Notes under the pieces: model-generated
What the model was told of the DNA's origin: nothing
Database searches by the model: none
The model's input: the letters and a program-made list of their open reading frames with translations, nothing else
Position numbers and translations under genes: made by a program
Part shown: positions 37,011-47,940 of the stretch, in pieces
Layout: each line of letters starts with the position of its first letter
Position numbering within the stretch: position 1 is the first letter of the stretch
Assembly: GCA_036426205.1 (NCBI GenBank)
Contig: CM071571.1
Span: 111,308,559-111,372,558 of the forward strand
DNA: 64,000 bases
Direction of reading: 5' to 3'
DNA from: Ascaphus truei
Lineage: Eukaryota > Chordata > Amphibia > Anura > Ascaphidae

Positions 37011-38789
37011 CACACAAAAGGTTCACAAATACAGTTACAAATTACTGTATTGTTTTTCCTTGGTTCAATAAAACAAAAACAATTTTTTGGGGGGAGGGGG
37101 GATGGGTGATCACTGTTAGTAGAAATTTCTCTGGGTGCAAAAATACTTACGTAGCTCCTCCTCTGTCAAACTGTATTTACTTCTTAGCAGCCATATTGTC
37201 CAGAGAGCCTGATTGGTACTTCCGCTACCACCGTTTAATAAATGATGGGGTGTAACACAATTTGCTTCTCATACTCATAACATGAATACAACAGATGGAA
37301 AGACAAGCAAACAATATTTAAGCCCACTGCCAGGGCTTTCATATCTCACACACGAAAAACTGTTGTGAATACAAAAATACAGGTCTTTTGCATATTTTTG
37401 CATACATTATTCTTAGTTGAATATGTATTATGAGTTGAGTAGGTTCACTTGTGTCGATGGTATAGAGGAGACAGGAAGGGGAACTTAAAGCAGCAGTCCT
37501 GCAAACACCTTTTTTTTTTTACTGTATGCAGCATGTGAGTAACTTTAATGAGTAATAATTAGCTAAGCTGACGATCGATCCCTTCTCCTGTGATTGATAG
37601 GTCAATACTTTGCTTGTGGGGCTATATAAATGGCTGACTTTTGACTGCTGCAGTCTTTGCAATGCTGAAGCTAAAATGTAACATTATATTATCATGTGTA
37701 ATACGTTATTATAACAGCTTAAAGCAGGCAATAGACAGTCTGCTGCTTGGAACACTGGTAACAAATTATTACAGATCTGTTGCAAAGGGCAGAGCTCAAA
37801 AGGTGAGTGCTATGGCAACTAATGGATGATAAGTACATTAACAAAAAGATCATTAAAAATGCCGTTAGGAGTTGTGGAAAAAATGCAGTCAGTGTTATCT
37901 AAAACTACAGAAATAATATATTAAAAAAAAAACCATAAAGGATTTTGGATGCTTTGCTACTTTTAATGAAGATTGTCCCAGCACCTCTCTCTCTCGTTAT
38001 TAAGTAAAGTTTTTGCTCCAGTATTTATTCCGAATCCTGAGAGCCTGCTGTCTCTAATTACTACAAACTACCAATTCTACAGAGCAGTGATCTTGCAACT
38101 TTGTTACACTGAATGGAGTGTCCTTACGCTATTCACAATCTTAACTATTGCCTAAAATTACTATTTAAATATATTCAGTTTAGCTACTTAGCTAGAATTA
38201 GTATTATTTGGTCTGTATTATTGTCAACATTTGAAACACTTAAATGTCAATGTACTAATATAATGCAGAAGGGCGAAGCACAGTAGTACATACAGTAATT
38301 AAAGCTTCACAGAAATTATTCTTTGCCTAAGAGAGCTTACAATTTTAATAACTAAGTGGTAGTCAAAGATAATACGTGTGCAATTGACATTAAAAAATAT
38401 TTAAAAATCCTCATTTGATCATTTATGTTTTTCTCCTACAGGAATGAAGGTGAAATCCTGATGAAACTTGGTTACATTTTGTTTCTGCTTAAGAAGAATC
38501 AATCCATAATTCTAACCATTCCCCAAGGTCAAATGTAAAACTTTGTGGCAGAGAGTATTTTTCATGACAGAGAAATCTTGCTCTGCAGTCCAAGATATTA
38601 TTTTCAAGAAAGATAGACATGTAACGCTAACTTTTTCTAGCAATAATAAGAACACATGTTTAGTTTTAAAAGTTGCTACAAAATGCAGTATCGCAAAACA
38701 AAATTCTACATATCAAGATACGCATGTAGCGGATGTTATTGCACCTGTTAATGTGATGCATTATTTAACATTATGTGTTTGTATGTGTG
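37011..38789. other. No gene recognised
   Basis: AT-rich; no coding or RNA signature found. Confidence 0.4.
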
Positions 38790-38827
38790 TGTAGAGCTGC
38801 AGTGTGTGTGTGTGTGTGTGTGTGTGT
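38790..38827 (+). repeat. (TG)n microsatellite
   Basis: Alternating TG from about 38801 to 38827, preceded by degenerate TGTG text. Confidence 0.95.
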
Positions 38828-38835
38828 CTACATTT

Positions 38836-38999
38836 AGCCTATAATAGTAATAATCCCCTCAGAACAGGGCACTACTGGCCAATAATGCTCTGGCTGTGTT
38901 AAAGTCCCTCGGCTTCGCCTCAGGCCTTCAACTCATCCTGCCAGGGCATTATTGGCCAGTAATGCCCTGTTCTTCAGGGATTATTACTTAATTATAGGC
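38836..38999. repeat. Hairpin MITE, copy 1
   Basis: AGCCTATAATAGTAATAATC pairs with GATTATTACTTAATTATAGGCT, and inside CAGGGCACTACTGGCCAATA pairs with TATTGGCCAGTAATGCCCTG. It has the same sequence as copy 2 at 39757. Confidence 0.85.
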
Positions 39000-39224
39000 T
39001 AAAGCTGTTAAATTGCATTTATTGGATTATTAAAATCCCTGCATTCTGACTGCCATGTTCACTGCAGTTGGAGGGGGAATTGCAGGAGAATGCCGGAGTT
39101 GCCGCTGCCGCACCACACCGCACCCCGCCGCCACCCGGAGATTGACAGCGGCAACTCATAGCCCAGAGGTAAGAGCCCGGAACCCGGAATCTCCGGGTAA
39201 AACCCGGAGAGGTGGCAACCCTGG

Positions 39225-39640
39225 GAGTGGAGGAGGGCTGCAGAGTGTGTTTTGTTGGTGTATGTTTGCAGTTTGTGGGTTTACAGAGGGGGCTGCAGTG
39301 TGTGTGGGTGTAGAGGGGGCAGCAGTCTGTTTTGTTGGTGGGTGTCTGCAGTGTCTTTTGTGGGTGCAGAGGGGGCTGCAGTGTGTGTGTGTAAGGGGTG
39401 TAGAGGGTGGAGAAGGGCTGCGGAGTGTGTTTTGGTGTGTGTCTGCAGTTTTTTGGGTTTACAAGGGGCTGCAGTGTATGTTTGTGGGTGTAGAGGAGTG
39501 GGGGCTGCAGAGTGTGTAGGGGGTGACTGCAGAGTGTTTGTGTATATAGAGGGGGGTTGCAGAGTGTGTTTGTGTGTAAAGGGGGGCGGCTGCAATATGT
39601 GTATGTATATAGAGGGTGGCTTTGTGTATGTACAATTTCG
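39225..39640 (+). repeat. G/T-rich minisatellite
   Basis: Irregular tandem units of about 35-60 bp built on GGGGCTGCAGTGTGTGTGGG with TAGAGGG linkers. Open frames of up to 226 codons cross it on both strands and are repeat artefacts. A GC-rich lead-in at 39070-39220 contains CTCCGGGTAAAACCCGGAGA, itself a small palindrome. Confidence 0.85.
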
Positions 39641-39756
39641 TTTGAATAAACTTGCAGTAAGAACATAAGAATGTAGACAATCATGCTAATAAAAATCAAT
39701 ATGACTACAGAAGTTTTTTTTAATGAAAAATGTAAAAGAATAAAAATAAATAAGCA

Positions 39757-39925
39757 TACATTTAGCCTATAATAGTAATAATCCCCTCAGAACAGGGCAT
39801 TACTGGCCAATAATGCCTTGGCTGGGTTAAAGTCACTTGGCTTTGCCTCAGGCCATCAACTCTTCCAGCCAGGGCATTATTGGCCAGTAATGCCCTGTTT
39901 TCTGGGATTATTACTTAATTGTAAA
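39757..39925. repeat. Hairpin MITE, copy 2
   Basis: Closely matches 38836-38999 including the ACATTTAGCCTATAATAG left flank, and has the same internal pairing. The minisatellite lies between the two copies. Confidence 0.85.
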
Positions 39926-40059
39926 TCGCGTCTATAGAAAGTGATATAACAGACAGTTAAACAGCCAAAGCACCCAGAGTGGGGAGGGTTGAGATTTTTA
40001 AGTGGTTTTAAGATGTTTTAAGCTCTTTACAAGTTGGCAGGTTTGTTTAATTTTTCTGG

Positions 40060-40345
40060 GTTACGACAGATCCAATGCAGATCATTCTTCCTGTAATTAT
40101 ACAGATAAATAAGAATTTTAACTCAGGTAGTGTTAGGACCTGCTAACGGTCATGCCTTGGTGTGGCAGCAGGCTTAAGACGCTTTGGCCAAAGGGTTAAA
40201 CTAAATTGCCCCTTTTCAAGAAAATATATAGGTATTGCACTGTGTATTTTTGTCACATTGGAAGTAGCTTTGGGAATCTTTGTTTGTTTTTTGTTGTATA
40301 TATTTAGCCATGCCCACTAGCACTCCTTTTGACACATATACATGT
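40060..40345 (+). repeat. LTR-like block (family B), second copy
   Basis: TGTTAGGACCTGCTAACGG at 40131 and downstream AATATATAGGTATTGCAC and GTAGCTTTGGGAATC match 11972-12090. The match ends near 40290. It lies upstream of the 292-codon open frame and could be part of its 5' LTR. Confidence 0.55.
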
Positions 40346-40795
40346 ATATATTATGTGGGAATGTTTGTGGTTTCTCAGAGCTTGTTGGGTATCTGTGTGT
40401 TTATTAACTTTTCAAAAGGGTCTTAAAGGAGATCTAAAATGGCGGCCATCGCATGGTGGTTGTTCTATGCTACAAAATGGCGCTCCCACCAAGAAGAAGC
40501 AGACCGCATGGGTTTGTAAGTGTAAAATTGCAAAAGTTGCAAACTAAGTTGCATCCACTCTGCGTCAATCGTTGGGTGCCGCCCCTTCTACTGACTGGCT
40601 CATCCTGAGTCGCGTCAGCTTCCACATCACACCCCTGTCTCTGACTCCACCCAGGGGAGGAGGTAAACACTTCAGCCAAGCAGAGACTGTCTTAATAAAG
40701 GAGGAGCTGTCACTCGTTTAGCCAAGAGTATCATTCTTAACTGAGCTGCAGAAAAGAGAGGAGCTGTGATATATTTGTGGGATACTATCTCCAAA

Positions 40796-41674
40796 ATGGC
40801 TGCCTCTAGTGAAGCGCTCAATCTGGAAGTCTCCAACTACTCCCTACCAGGTAGCTATCTAATAGTGAGGATCGGAGATCAAGTTAATCTGCGGTGTTTG
40901 TGCTCGCATTGTCGGCTGCCCGGAGGAGCTGTGGCCATAGAGGTGCAGTGCCAGCACTGTGGCACCTTCTATTTGTGGCCTGCCAGTCCGGTACCAACCG
41001 AGGTATGGATACCTCCTTCACGTGTCACCATACCAACCGGTGTGGTTTCATTTTACTACCCAGTCACGGATGCTGTGGGCCCTTGTGCCCTTATCAATGT
41101 GGCCAGATGCCCAAGTGGTCCGGTGCCACCTACCATTACACCTGCCGTGGACCCTGCTGTGGGCCCATGTGTCCTACAACTGCCGTTCCAGCCTGCTGTG
41201 ATGGTGCCGACTGTCCCAGGACTGGGATCCATGTCTGGGGAGGGTGAGTGGACTGCTCCAGGGGTGTCGGGTGTGAATCCCCAGGTGACCGCAGAGCAAG
41301 GTAGCTCCATAAGTATGGTCACCTGGGCGACTGGCTCACCCCGGCATCGCATCCTGGAGGAGGTGTCCCCACCTGTGGCTGTCCCAGATGACTTCAACCG
41401 GGTGGAACGTGTGAAGAAGAGCCCACCTATTACCTGCCGTCCGGAGAGGAGTTCCAGCCCAGTCGCATCCATCCCCGAGACTGCGGAGGTTCCAGAACGT
41501 CCAAGGAGCTCTGCGATCCCAGATGACATCACCACTGTGCTGGACCTGTCTGCGGAGGAATCCGGGGACATTGCTCACCTGATGTCGGGTGAGGTTCCCA
41601 GTCCTTTTCTACCCCAGAAGCCGGTGGTGGCCTACCTTGATGAGGCGCCGGGTGCGGCCTTGTCCGGTGCATAG
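40796..41674 (+). CDS. Unknown 292-aa protein with Cys4 cluster
   Basis: I do not recognise this protein. The ATG at 40796 is the first in frame and has a strong Kozak context (CCAAAATGGCT). The frame is open upstream to 40766 but without an ATG. Residues 36-55 form C-SH-C..C-QH-C, a zinc-ribbon-like cluster with another Cys at 34. The remainder is rich in proline, valine and serine, with acidic patches towards the C terminus and no membrane segment. It sits in an unusually GC-rich island between LTR-like sequences (family B block at 40131; LTR-like 3' end at 42921). I therefore suspect a gag-like or accessory product of a non-autonomous LTR element. A captured host exon is an alternative. 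Confidence 0.45.
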   Translation: MAASSEALNLEVSNYSLPGSYLIVRIGDQVNLRCLCSHCRLPGGAVAIEVQCQHCGTFYLWPASPVPTEVWIPPSRVTIPTGVVSFYYPVTDAVGPCALINVARCPSGPVPPTITPAVDPAVGPCVLQLPFQPAVMVPTVPGLGSMSGEGEWTAPGVSGVNPQVTAEQGSSISMVTWATGSPRHRILEEVSPPVAVPDDFNRVERVKKSPPITCRPERSSSPVASIPETAEVPERPRSSAIPDDITTVLDLSAEESGDIAHLMSGEVPSPFLPQKPVVAYLDEAPGAALSGA

Positions 41675-42340
41675 CTCAGTGACCAACTTCCAGTCTTACT
41701 GGAAGTGACATCATCACTGGTGCCGGGCCTGAGCTGCCCCAGTGGTTTCGCGAGACCGGCGCTGCACTGTGACGTCACCAAGATGGCTTCCGCGGAGCCA
41801 GTTGCACCACTGCTGAGGCCAGCTGCGGTGAGTGTGGACCTGCTTCCGCTAGAGGCTGCCTTTTATGTGAAGCATTGCCCGGGAAAGGATCATCGGATCC
41901 CTAAGGCTGCACAGTCACTTCCATTTTATGGAAGGGGTAAGCCCTTTTCTACATCACTGCCCCTGTCCATGACATTACCCCTGTTCGGGACAGTGCTTTG
42001 ACCACTCCATTATATCAATGGATGCTGTGGCCCTTTGCTCTGTTTCTGCCAGGCCTGGCATGGTGTTGTCCCATCTCTCCGTGGTGATGAGATCCAAAAA
42101 TATTACAAGTAGTGCCTCATACTCTTTATGTTGAAAAGTTAGTAATATACAGTATCATTGCTGTCACCAGTGGGTGATTTGGGTTCTGATTGTATATGGT
42201 TATATGTACTGTCCTAATGTATGACCTGTAATATTATTTTGCAGGTTCCTGACTGAAGGATGGTGCAGCAAATTTGGTTCCAGTGAGGACCATGGAATTT
42301 CACCCAGAGGAGAGTGTACCAGGGTATGTCTCTTCCTAGC
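41675..42340 (+). other. GC-rich continuation after the unknown frame
   Basis: Contains a palindromic TGACGTCA at 41770-41777 and a 98-codon frame (41705-42001) without a known domain. No second catalytic retroelement domain is seen here, which is why the unit looks non-autonomous. Confidence 0.4.
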
Positions 42341-42351
42341 TGTCTTCCCCC

Positions 42352-42921
42352 CTGTTATGTAAGTCCCTGCTAGCTGCAGGCAGTAACAGGTTAATTCTAT
42401 GGGCTTGTGACCCCCCTTGTGCTCCTCTTTGATGGACAGGACTCCAGTGATTACTCATGGCCTGTGTAAGCCTATCAAAGATAGGTATAGACCGTGAGCC
42501 CACCCCTTCTGCTTCCTGATGAGAAGCAGAGCCAAAACTAGGAGTCCTGTTCCTGGTTCTGGGGAGAATGGAAGCAGAGAGCTGTGAATCTCCCCATCCG
42601 GGATGAGTGTGCTCACCCTCAGCCCTTGTGACTGAGAGAACATCTGATCTGGAAGATGACCCCATACTATCAGGGTCAAGCACCATCCAGAGGTTGGAAC
42701 CCTCTGAACCCTTGCACCGCTGTAAACATCTGATGCAGTGACTGCTAAATAAAACCCCTTTGCTAATCATACACCAGCCTGGATTGAGTCAGTGCATGGT
42801 TTGTATGACTTATGTGCTTCAGAGAGGGCTATCTCTAGTACTACTAGAGCCCCCTGAAGCTGGAGGCGCTGAACACCAAAAGGAATAGAGTGGATATCCC
42901 AGAGGGTGGGGGAAACAGTGC
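42352..42921 (+). repeat. LTR-like sequence (3' LTR candidate)
   Basis: Begins TGTTATGTAAGTCC, contains AATAAAACCCC at about 42748 and ends GGTGGGGGAAACAGTGCTACA at 42921, the same edge as at 4132. A match to the region upstream of the 292-codon frame is not visible, so pairing the two as LTRs of one element is unproven. Confidence 0.45.
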
Positions 42922-43009
42922 TACATAAGATTCATTGTTGCTAATCTACTAAATTTCATTTATTTTATAATGTTAGGCATATGTCTGTTTATTAATTTAT
43001 TCATTTTCT

Positions 43010-43180
43010 TTCTGTCTATTTTTGTCCCGTTCCTCCCCTTCCCCCCGTATTCCTTTTCCTCACCCCCTTTTTTCCTTCCCCTTATCTCCCCTCTATTCCT
43101 CTCTTCTTTCTCTCTTTCTTTTTAATTTCCCTTCCCCCCTCCCGCTTCCCTCCTCATTCTTCCCCTTTTTCTTTAATTAC
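43010..43180 (+). repeat. Pyrimidine-rich low-complexity tract
   Basis: Almost only C and T on the plus strand (TTCCCCTTCCCCCC-like). No coding meaning. Confidence 0.85.
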
Positions 43181-43685
43181 ATTTTATAATTCATTAAACT
43201 ATGCTATGAATTGGAGTCCAGTTCTGTACATACAGGTGTCTGAGGAGGTAATCTGTTTATGTATTTGTTTTTAATGATATAATGGTCGTGCGCTAGATTT
43301 GTTTGTTTATTTTTTTTGCTTTCATATGTAACTTTTCACTTTGCAAGATCTACGTCTGTTGGTATGTGTGTCTCCATAAAAATGCCAGACGCTATATCCC
43401 GTGGGTGTATGCCGTGCATGTGCATGGACTGTTTGTGTGAGTGATTTCTCTCTCATTTTTCACTCCTGCAGCCCCCGGGCTTGTGCGCATGCGTGGGGGC
43501 GTTATGACATCACGAAGCACGCGCCATGCGTGTGCACAGATTATCTGAGGGATGATTTCTCCCCCATTCTGTAGTCTTGTCCGTCTTGCTTATGCGCGGG
43601 GAGTAGGGACATGATGACATCATCATGTTTTTTGCCGCGCATTTACAGAAACAGCTTAGTTTAAAAGGACTGTTCTCACAAACAG

Positions 43686-45063
43686 TGATAGAGAAAGAAA
43701 ACTGAGCACTACTTCCAAAGGCTTTGGTAAGTCAGGCAAAAAGCGCACCCAGGAAGAAAAAAAGTATCAAATGTATTGGTGTCACGGTTGTGCTCGCCAC
43801 AAACCAGGGTCGGACCGCGTGGCTGAGGTGGGGTTATATAAGCACCGACCTTAGACCGCGCAGGCTGATCCGGATTGCGCAGTTCGTAGTCATACATAGC
43901 AGGGTCGGGACTGGCGAGAGCAGCGTAATCAGTGGACGAGCCAGGATCAGGATAGGAGACATCAGGGTAAACGTAGTCCAAGCAGGGAGTCGGCAACAGG
44001 AGATCAAGCAGGTCTTCCTGCTTCAGCGAAATTGCTGCAGGTCGGGAACGGGGTTAGCTCGAGTGGTGTCCAGGGCCCATGGCGCCGGTCTCAGGAAGGA
44101 GAAGGCTGACCGGAGTGGGCACACCACCAGGCAGCACTGGTGAACCAATGCTTCAGCGCAGGAGTCCAGAACGAGCCTGAGCGGGGAGAGAGAGCTACAG
44201 AACTCAGGACTCAGCGACAGGCCTCTGCTATGGGAAGGGCAGCAGGCCTCAGGAAACAGGGAGCTGAAGTTACGCTGGAGATCCATCGCTTCAGCACAGG
44301 AACCAGGACACGGCCTCTGCAATGGAGAGAGAGCAGCAGGCCCCAGGAACCAGAGACAGGCCTCTGCTATGGGAAGGGCAGCAGGCCTCAGAAACAGGGA
44401 GCTGAAGTTACGCTGGAGAATCCATCGCTTCAGCACAGGAACAGGGACACGGGCAGCAGGCCCCAGGAACCAGAGACAGGCCTCTGCTATGGGAAGGACA
44501 GCAGGCCTCAGGAAATAGGAAGCTGAAGTTACGCTGGAGATCAAACGCTTCAGCACAGGAATCAGGAACATGGGCTAGGAACTAAGAACAAGAAACAACA
44601 ACAAGGTGGCCAAGACAGGTGGCTGTGGCAAACACAGGACAGCCAAGAAGGATTATGCTCAGCAGAGAAGGATTGTGGGGATGCAGTACTTAAAGGCCAG
44701 CGGGCCAATCCCTGGAGGAGGGTGTGAGGCCACTGCTCCAATGAGTGAGTACAAGGCTAAGTTGCAGTAATAGCTTGCACAGCTGCAGTAGATACCAGGG
44801 GGAGTGTTTCAGGACTGCACAGGTCTGTAAGGCAAGGTAAGCAGTAAACTGAGGTGTGGATTCCTTACAATTGGATCATTGGTAAAAGCAGTATATTGGG
44901 ACACAGCCCAGACCAGGGGAGGCACAGATGTGGGCTGTGTCCCAATATGCTGCTTTTACCAATGAGCCAATACATTTGATAGTTTTTTTCTTCATGGGTG
45001 CGCTTTTTGCCTGACTTACTAAAGCCTTCAGAAGTAGTGCTCAGTTTTCTTTCTCTATCACTC
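43686..45063. mobile_element. Foldback element split by a solo LTR
   Basis: Left arm 43686-43779 (AGTGATAGAGAAAGAAAACT onward) is the mirror of 44968-45063. The inner arms 44875-44916 and 44940-44967 (GTAAAAGCAGTATATTGGGA and its mirror) continue the same hairpin once the LTR at 43780-44869 is ignored. It lacks coding sequence. Confidence 0.8.
43780..44869 (-). mobile_element. Solo Ty3/Gypsy LTR with ATTGG target duplication
   Basis: 1090 bp bounded by TG (43780) and CA (44869), flanked by the 5-bp duplication ATTGG at 43775-43779 and 44870-44874. Its left end (GTGCTCGCCACAAAC, then GCTGAGGTGGG) matches the left end of the LTR at 62321, so it is the same family and, by that comparison, in minus orientation. 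It contains about four units of 120-140 bp (CGCTTCAGCACAGG at 44287, 44427 and 44547). The long minus frame across those units is a repeat artefact. It was left by recombination between the two LTRs of a full element. Confidence 0.88.
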
Positions 45064-45614
45064 TATGCTTGCTGAAAATGGAGGCACACCTACCCTAGGA
45101 TGAGAGGCTACACCATTCATGATTTAATCCCATCAATGCTTATGTGCCTGGACACCAGAGGGTGTTGATTTCCCTACTACAGTGCCAGTGGTATCTCTGT
45201 GAGCTAAATCGAATTATTGTGGGTCATGATGTCTTTATGGAGGTGTATTGAATACAATCTGATACCATAGGGGTATTCCATAACAGGCATTTCCTATACA
45301 CATTAGGGGCAAATACAGCAACTGGACTGGAGGTTTTGGAGCATCACACAGATTTTTTTCTATCTCACTAACAGTGCCTGACTCCTTGATAAAGTGTGCA
45401 TCTACATGAAATGCGTAGGAGGGTTGCTTGACCTCCGTTTTTTAATGTGATTCTAATAAAATAATTTTTTATACTCTATTTTGACCCACTCTTTGGCTGT
45501 GCGCCATATATCCATTTTTGCTCAGTCACAATGTTCAAGGTATTTGCAAAGCATTTTCTACTCTTCTCTCAAGCAAAAATTTTCAGGCCCTGGATGGGAG
45601 CTAGCATCATTAAT
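45064..45614. other. Repeat end of ACGAAACGCGT group; otherwise nothing
   Basis: 45380-45520 has CCTTGATAAAGTG followed by CATGAAATGCGTAGGAGG, then an AT-rich tail, the 3' half of the same repeat group as at 22524. No gene. Confidence 0.45.
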
Positions 45615-45887
45615 TTAATGTTTAATCTTCTTGAGCTGTCTCTTACAGTCAGTCCACCTATTTTTCAGCATTTCTTTGGCGTGGCACAGTGCATAAATGG
45701 TAGTTAGGCTGTCCCTCCAGATGCAAATTTTCTCTGCAGTGCTTATGGGGTTACACCGCTCACTGAACATTTTAGGGAAATTGTTAACTAACCCATTTAT
45801 CAGGAGTTTAAGCTAATCATCTGTGAACCTGATCATCCTGATGCATGCAGCTCTCTCCATTGGAACACTGGAGCCTTGCTGAGACAT
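45615..45887 (-). pseudogene. Myb/SANT-like protein remnant (PIF/Harbinger type)
   Basis: Starting at an ATG at 45887, the minus strand reads about 90 codons with one in-frame TAG at codon 25. After it comes LKLLINGLVNNFPKMF, then STAEKICIWRDSLTTIY and LKNRWTDCKRQLKK. This spacing (F-x-DE-L..LL, a mid IW, and a final KxRWxDxKRxxKxK) is that of the Myb/SANT-like DNA-binding proteins encoded next to Harbinger transposases and their domesticated relatives. It is truncated after the domain. No Harbinger nuclease is seen in the window. A Harbinger-like terminus (GTGAATCTAGCCCCC) lies at 46322. Confidence 0.65.
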
Positions 45888-47940
45888 GTTGCTCCCTCAT
45901 CGAAGGTGTGTGCTATGAATAACAGACATTTTGCATTTCTTTTTGCACAATGTTTTTACATGCTTGATTGTTTATACTTAAGTAGCACGTAAATTATTTA
46001 TTGTATGTACATGTTACTATTTTTATAATGCACAGTTTGTCGTGGCAGTTAACGTGCATGCGCAGCTTGTTTTTGTAAGGGGGATTCCACAGGAATTTCT
46101 CATTGAACACGTGGGCACGTTTTCGTTAACGCTTATTATTTGATAACACACATGTGCTAAGGGTTAGGTAACGTGATGTAAGCTACGCTAATGAGATGTT
46201 GAATGGACGTTATTTTAGTATGTAATTATCTCTGCGGATATGGGTTAAAATTGTCCAACATTATATTACAATTCTTATTTTATGTGACATCACATTATGA
46301 GTGCTGATTTAATGATGCATTGTGAATCTAGCCCCCAATGGATTAGTCTATTAATTACAATTTGGCCAGTTGCACCGAGTTTAGCTGAAAATTCCCATTC
46401 AAGTCAATGGGAGGTTTTGGCTTAGTGTAGTGCTGCCGGCCACCTCAGGGCTTATTGAATAAACCTCTTAAACTAAAATGATGTGAATCTGAAAATATCT
46501 TTATTGAAATTGCAGAAAATAACAAACACAATGTTCATTTGCACAGCTCGGGTTACAGTTTATTTTTTAAATTATACTAAACTTAACACCTACCTGTTAC
46601 TTTCCAAATAAATTGTCCAACGTGAATATGCTCTACATTTTAAAACATTTGGGCCTCATTTACTAAATGCAGTGGGTTACTGCCATTCCATTGTTCAATA
46701 CTTCTGTGTCTACATTATATTGGGCTGTGACTTTTTTGTATACTGCATATTTAAATGTGTATTAGAATTCACTCTTTACATCTATCAATGGGCAAGTGAA
46801 AATTATTTATTCCTAATTAGGCAGCTTACGTCCCCAGTACAGCTGCTGTTAAGGGTGACTAACACGTTTTAATTTTCTGTACTGTAGGTCATGCACAAGC
46901 AGGTTTTGAATGCATGTTATGAATGTAGAAAAGTAAGTAACCCATCAAATATAATTTCAACCCAATTTACTTCTTTTAAATTTATTCAAACAGTAAGCAG
47001 GGAAATTGTGCCAAAGAAACAGCTGAATAAATTAAAGATCTTTTATAGATGATACCACATGTCTGTTCACATCTTTTTATATATTTTGTGATTTAAGAAT
47101 GTGCTATAATGCTCCAGAAGCGGTGACATTCAATTCAGTATGGATAGTCCAACAAATAGCTACATTATTTTCAGTTAATTTGATACCTGTTATTGGACAA
47201 TCATGGAAATAATACACCAGTGTTTTTATACTGTACATAACAGTATGAAAGCAGTTATAACTTATTTTACACTTCCGTTTTTTAAGAAAAACTTAAAAAT
47301 AAAGGCACATAAATGTAAAAACATAAAAGTATTTCTCTAACATGTTCAAAATGACATTCATTTTCCCCCAAGGACTATAATTATAGTGTAACCTTGGTTT
47401 AGAGATACTGTATAATGTGATTGCCTATTACTTTACACAATTACAATGTTTTAGTAAATTACCCCATTGTGCCTGCATGAATCTTCTTTAGTTCTACTGT
47501 ATATGAATAATGGAAAATCTGGTGGCAATATAAACCTCTGTAAGGAAATTGATACTGTATTTCCAAGATAAATGGTGGCAACTTTAAAGCAAAAAATACA
47601 AAAGACCACCCTTTCCTGCTGCTCAATTTATGAGGTCAAAAGCTTCACCTTCATTCTATAAAATCATTTTGATCCACCCAGTAAAAAAGGGATTAGGCAC
47701 AAAGTTGGATTTCCTGTAGAACGCAGCTCAGCTGCAATGAATAGATATGTAAATCTGCACATTACATTATAATAAGTTATATTTAGTTTCCGTAAAGCAT
47801 TTTTCAAAATTACAAAATTCTATGTTTACAAACTTTCTCAACACCATTCCATCAGATCCTGCTATTTTGAGTCCTTGCCATTACCTTGGGATAACTTGAA
47901 AACAATTGTTATTTCCATAGCATGTTATTTAACAAAAGAA
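45888..47940. other. Non-coding; Harbinger-like end near 46330
   Basis: 45950-46337 could be the non-coding flank of the Harbinger-type element. 46340-47940 is AT-rich without recognised features. A short 66-codon frame at 46672 has no domain. Confidence 0.35.

Noticed and set aside
36446..37026. Several overlapping open frames of 140-190 codons on the minus strand
   Set aside because: They lie on a purine-rich and (GT)n tract. Proteins are runs of HTHTHT and PPPP, so the lack of stops is due to composition.
39019..39699. 226-codon minus frame and 154/138-codon plus frames
   Set aside because: All cross the G/T-rich minisatellite in different phases and show only repeat-derived residues.
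41056..41571. 171-codon minus frame opposite the unknown 292-codon frame
   Set aside because: It lacks a good start context and domain, and is the usual GC-rich shadow of the plus-strand frame.
44023..44571. 182-codon minus frame with repeated FLRPAALPIAEACLWF segments
   Set aside because: It is the translation of the tandem units inside a solo LTR bounded by ATTGG; no Gypsy gene is expected there.
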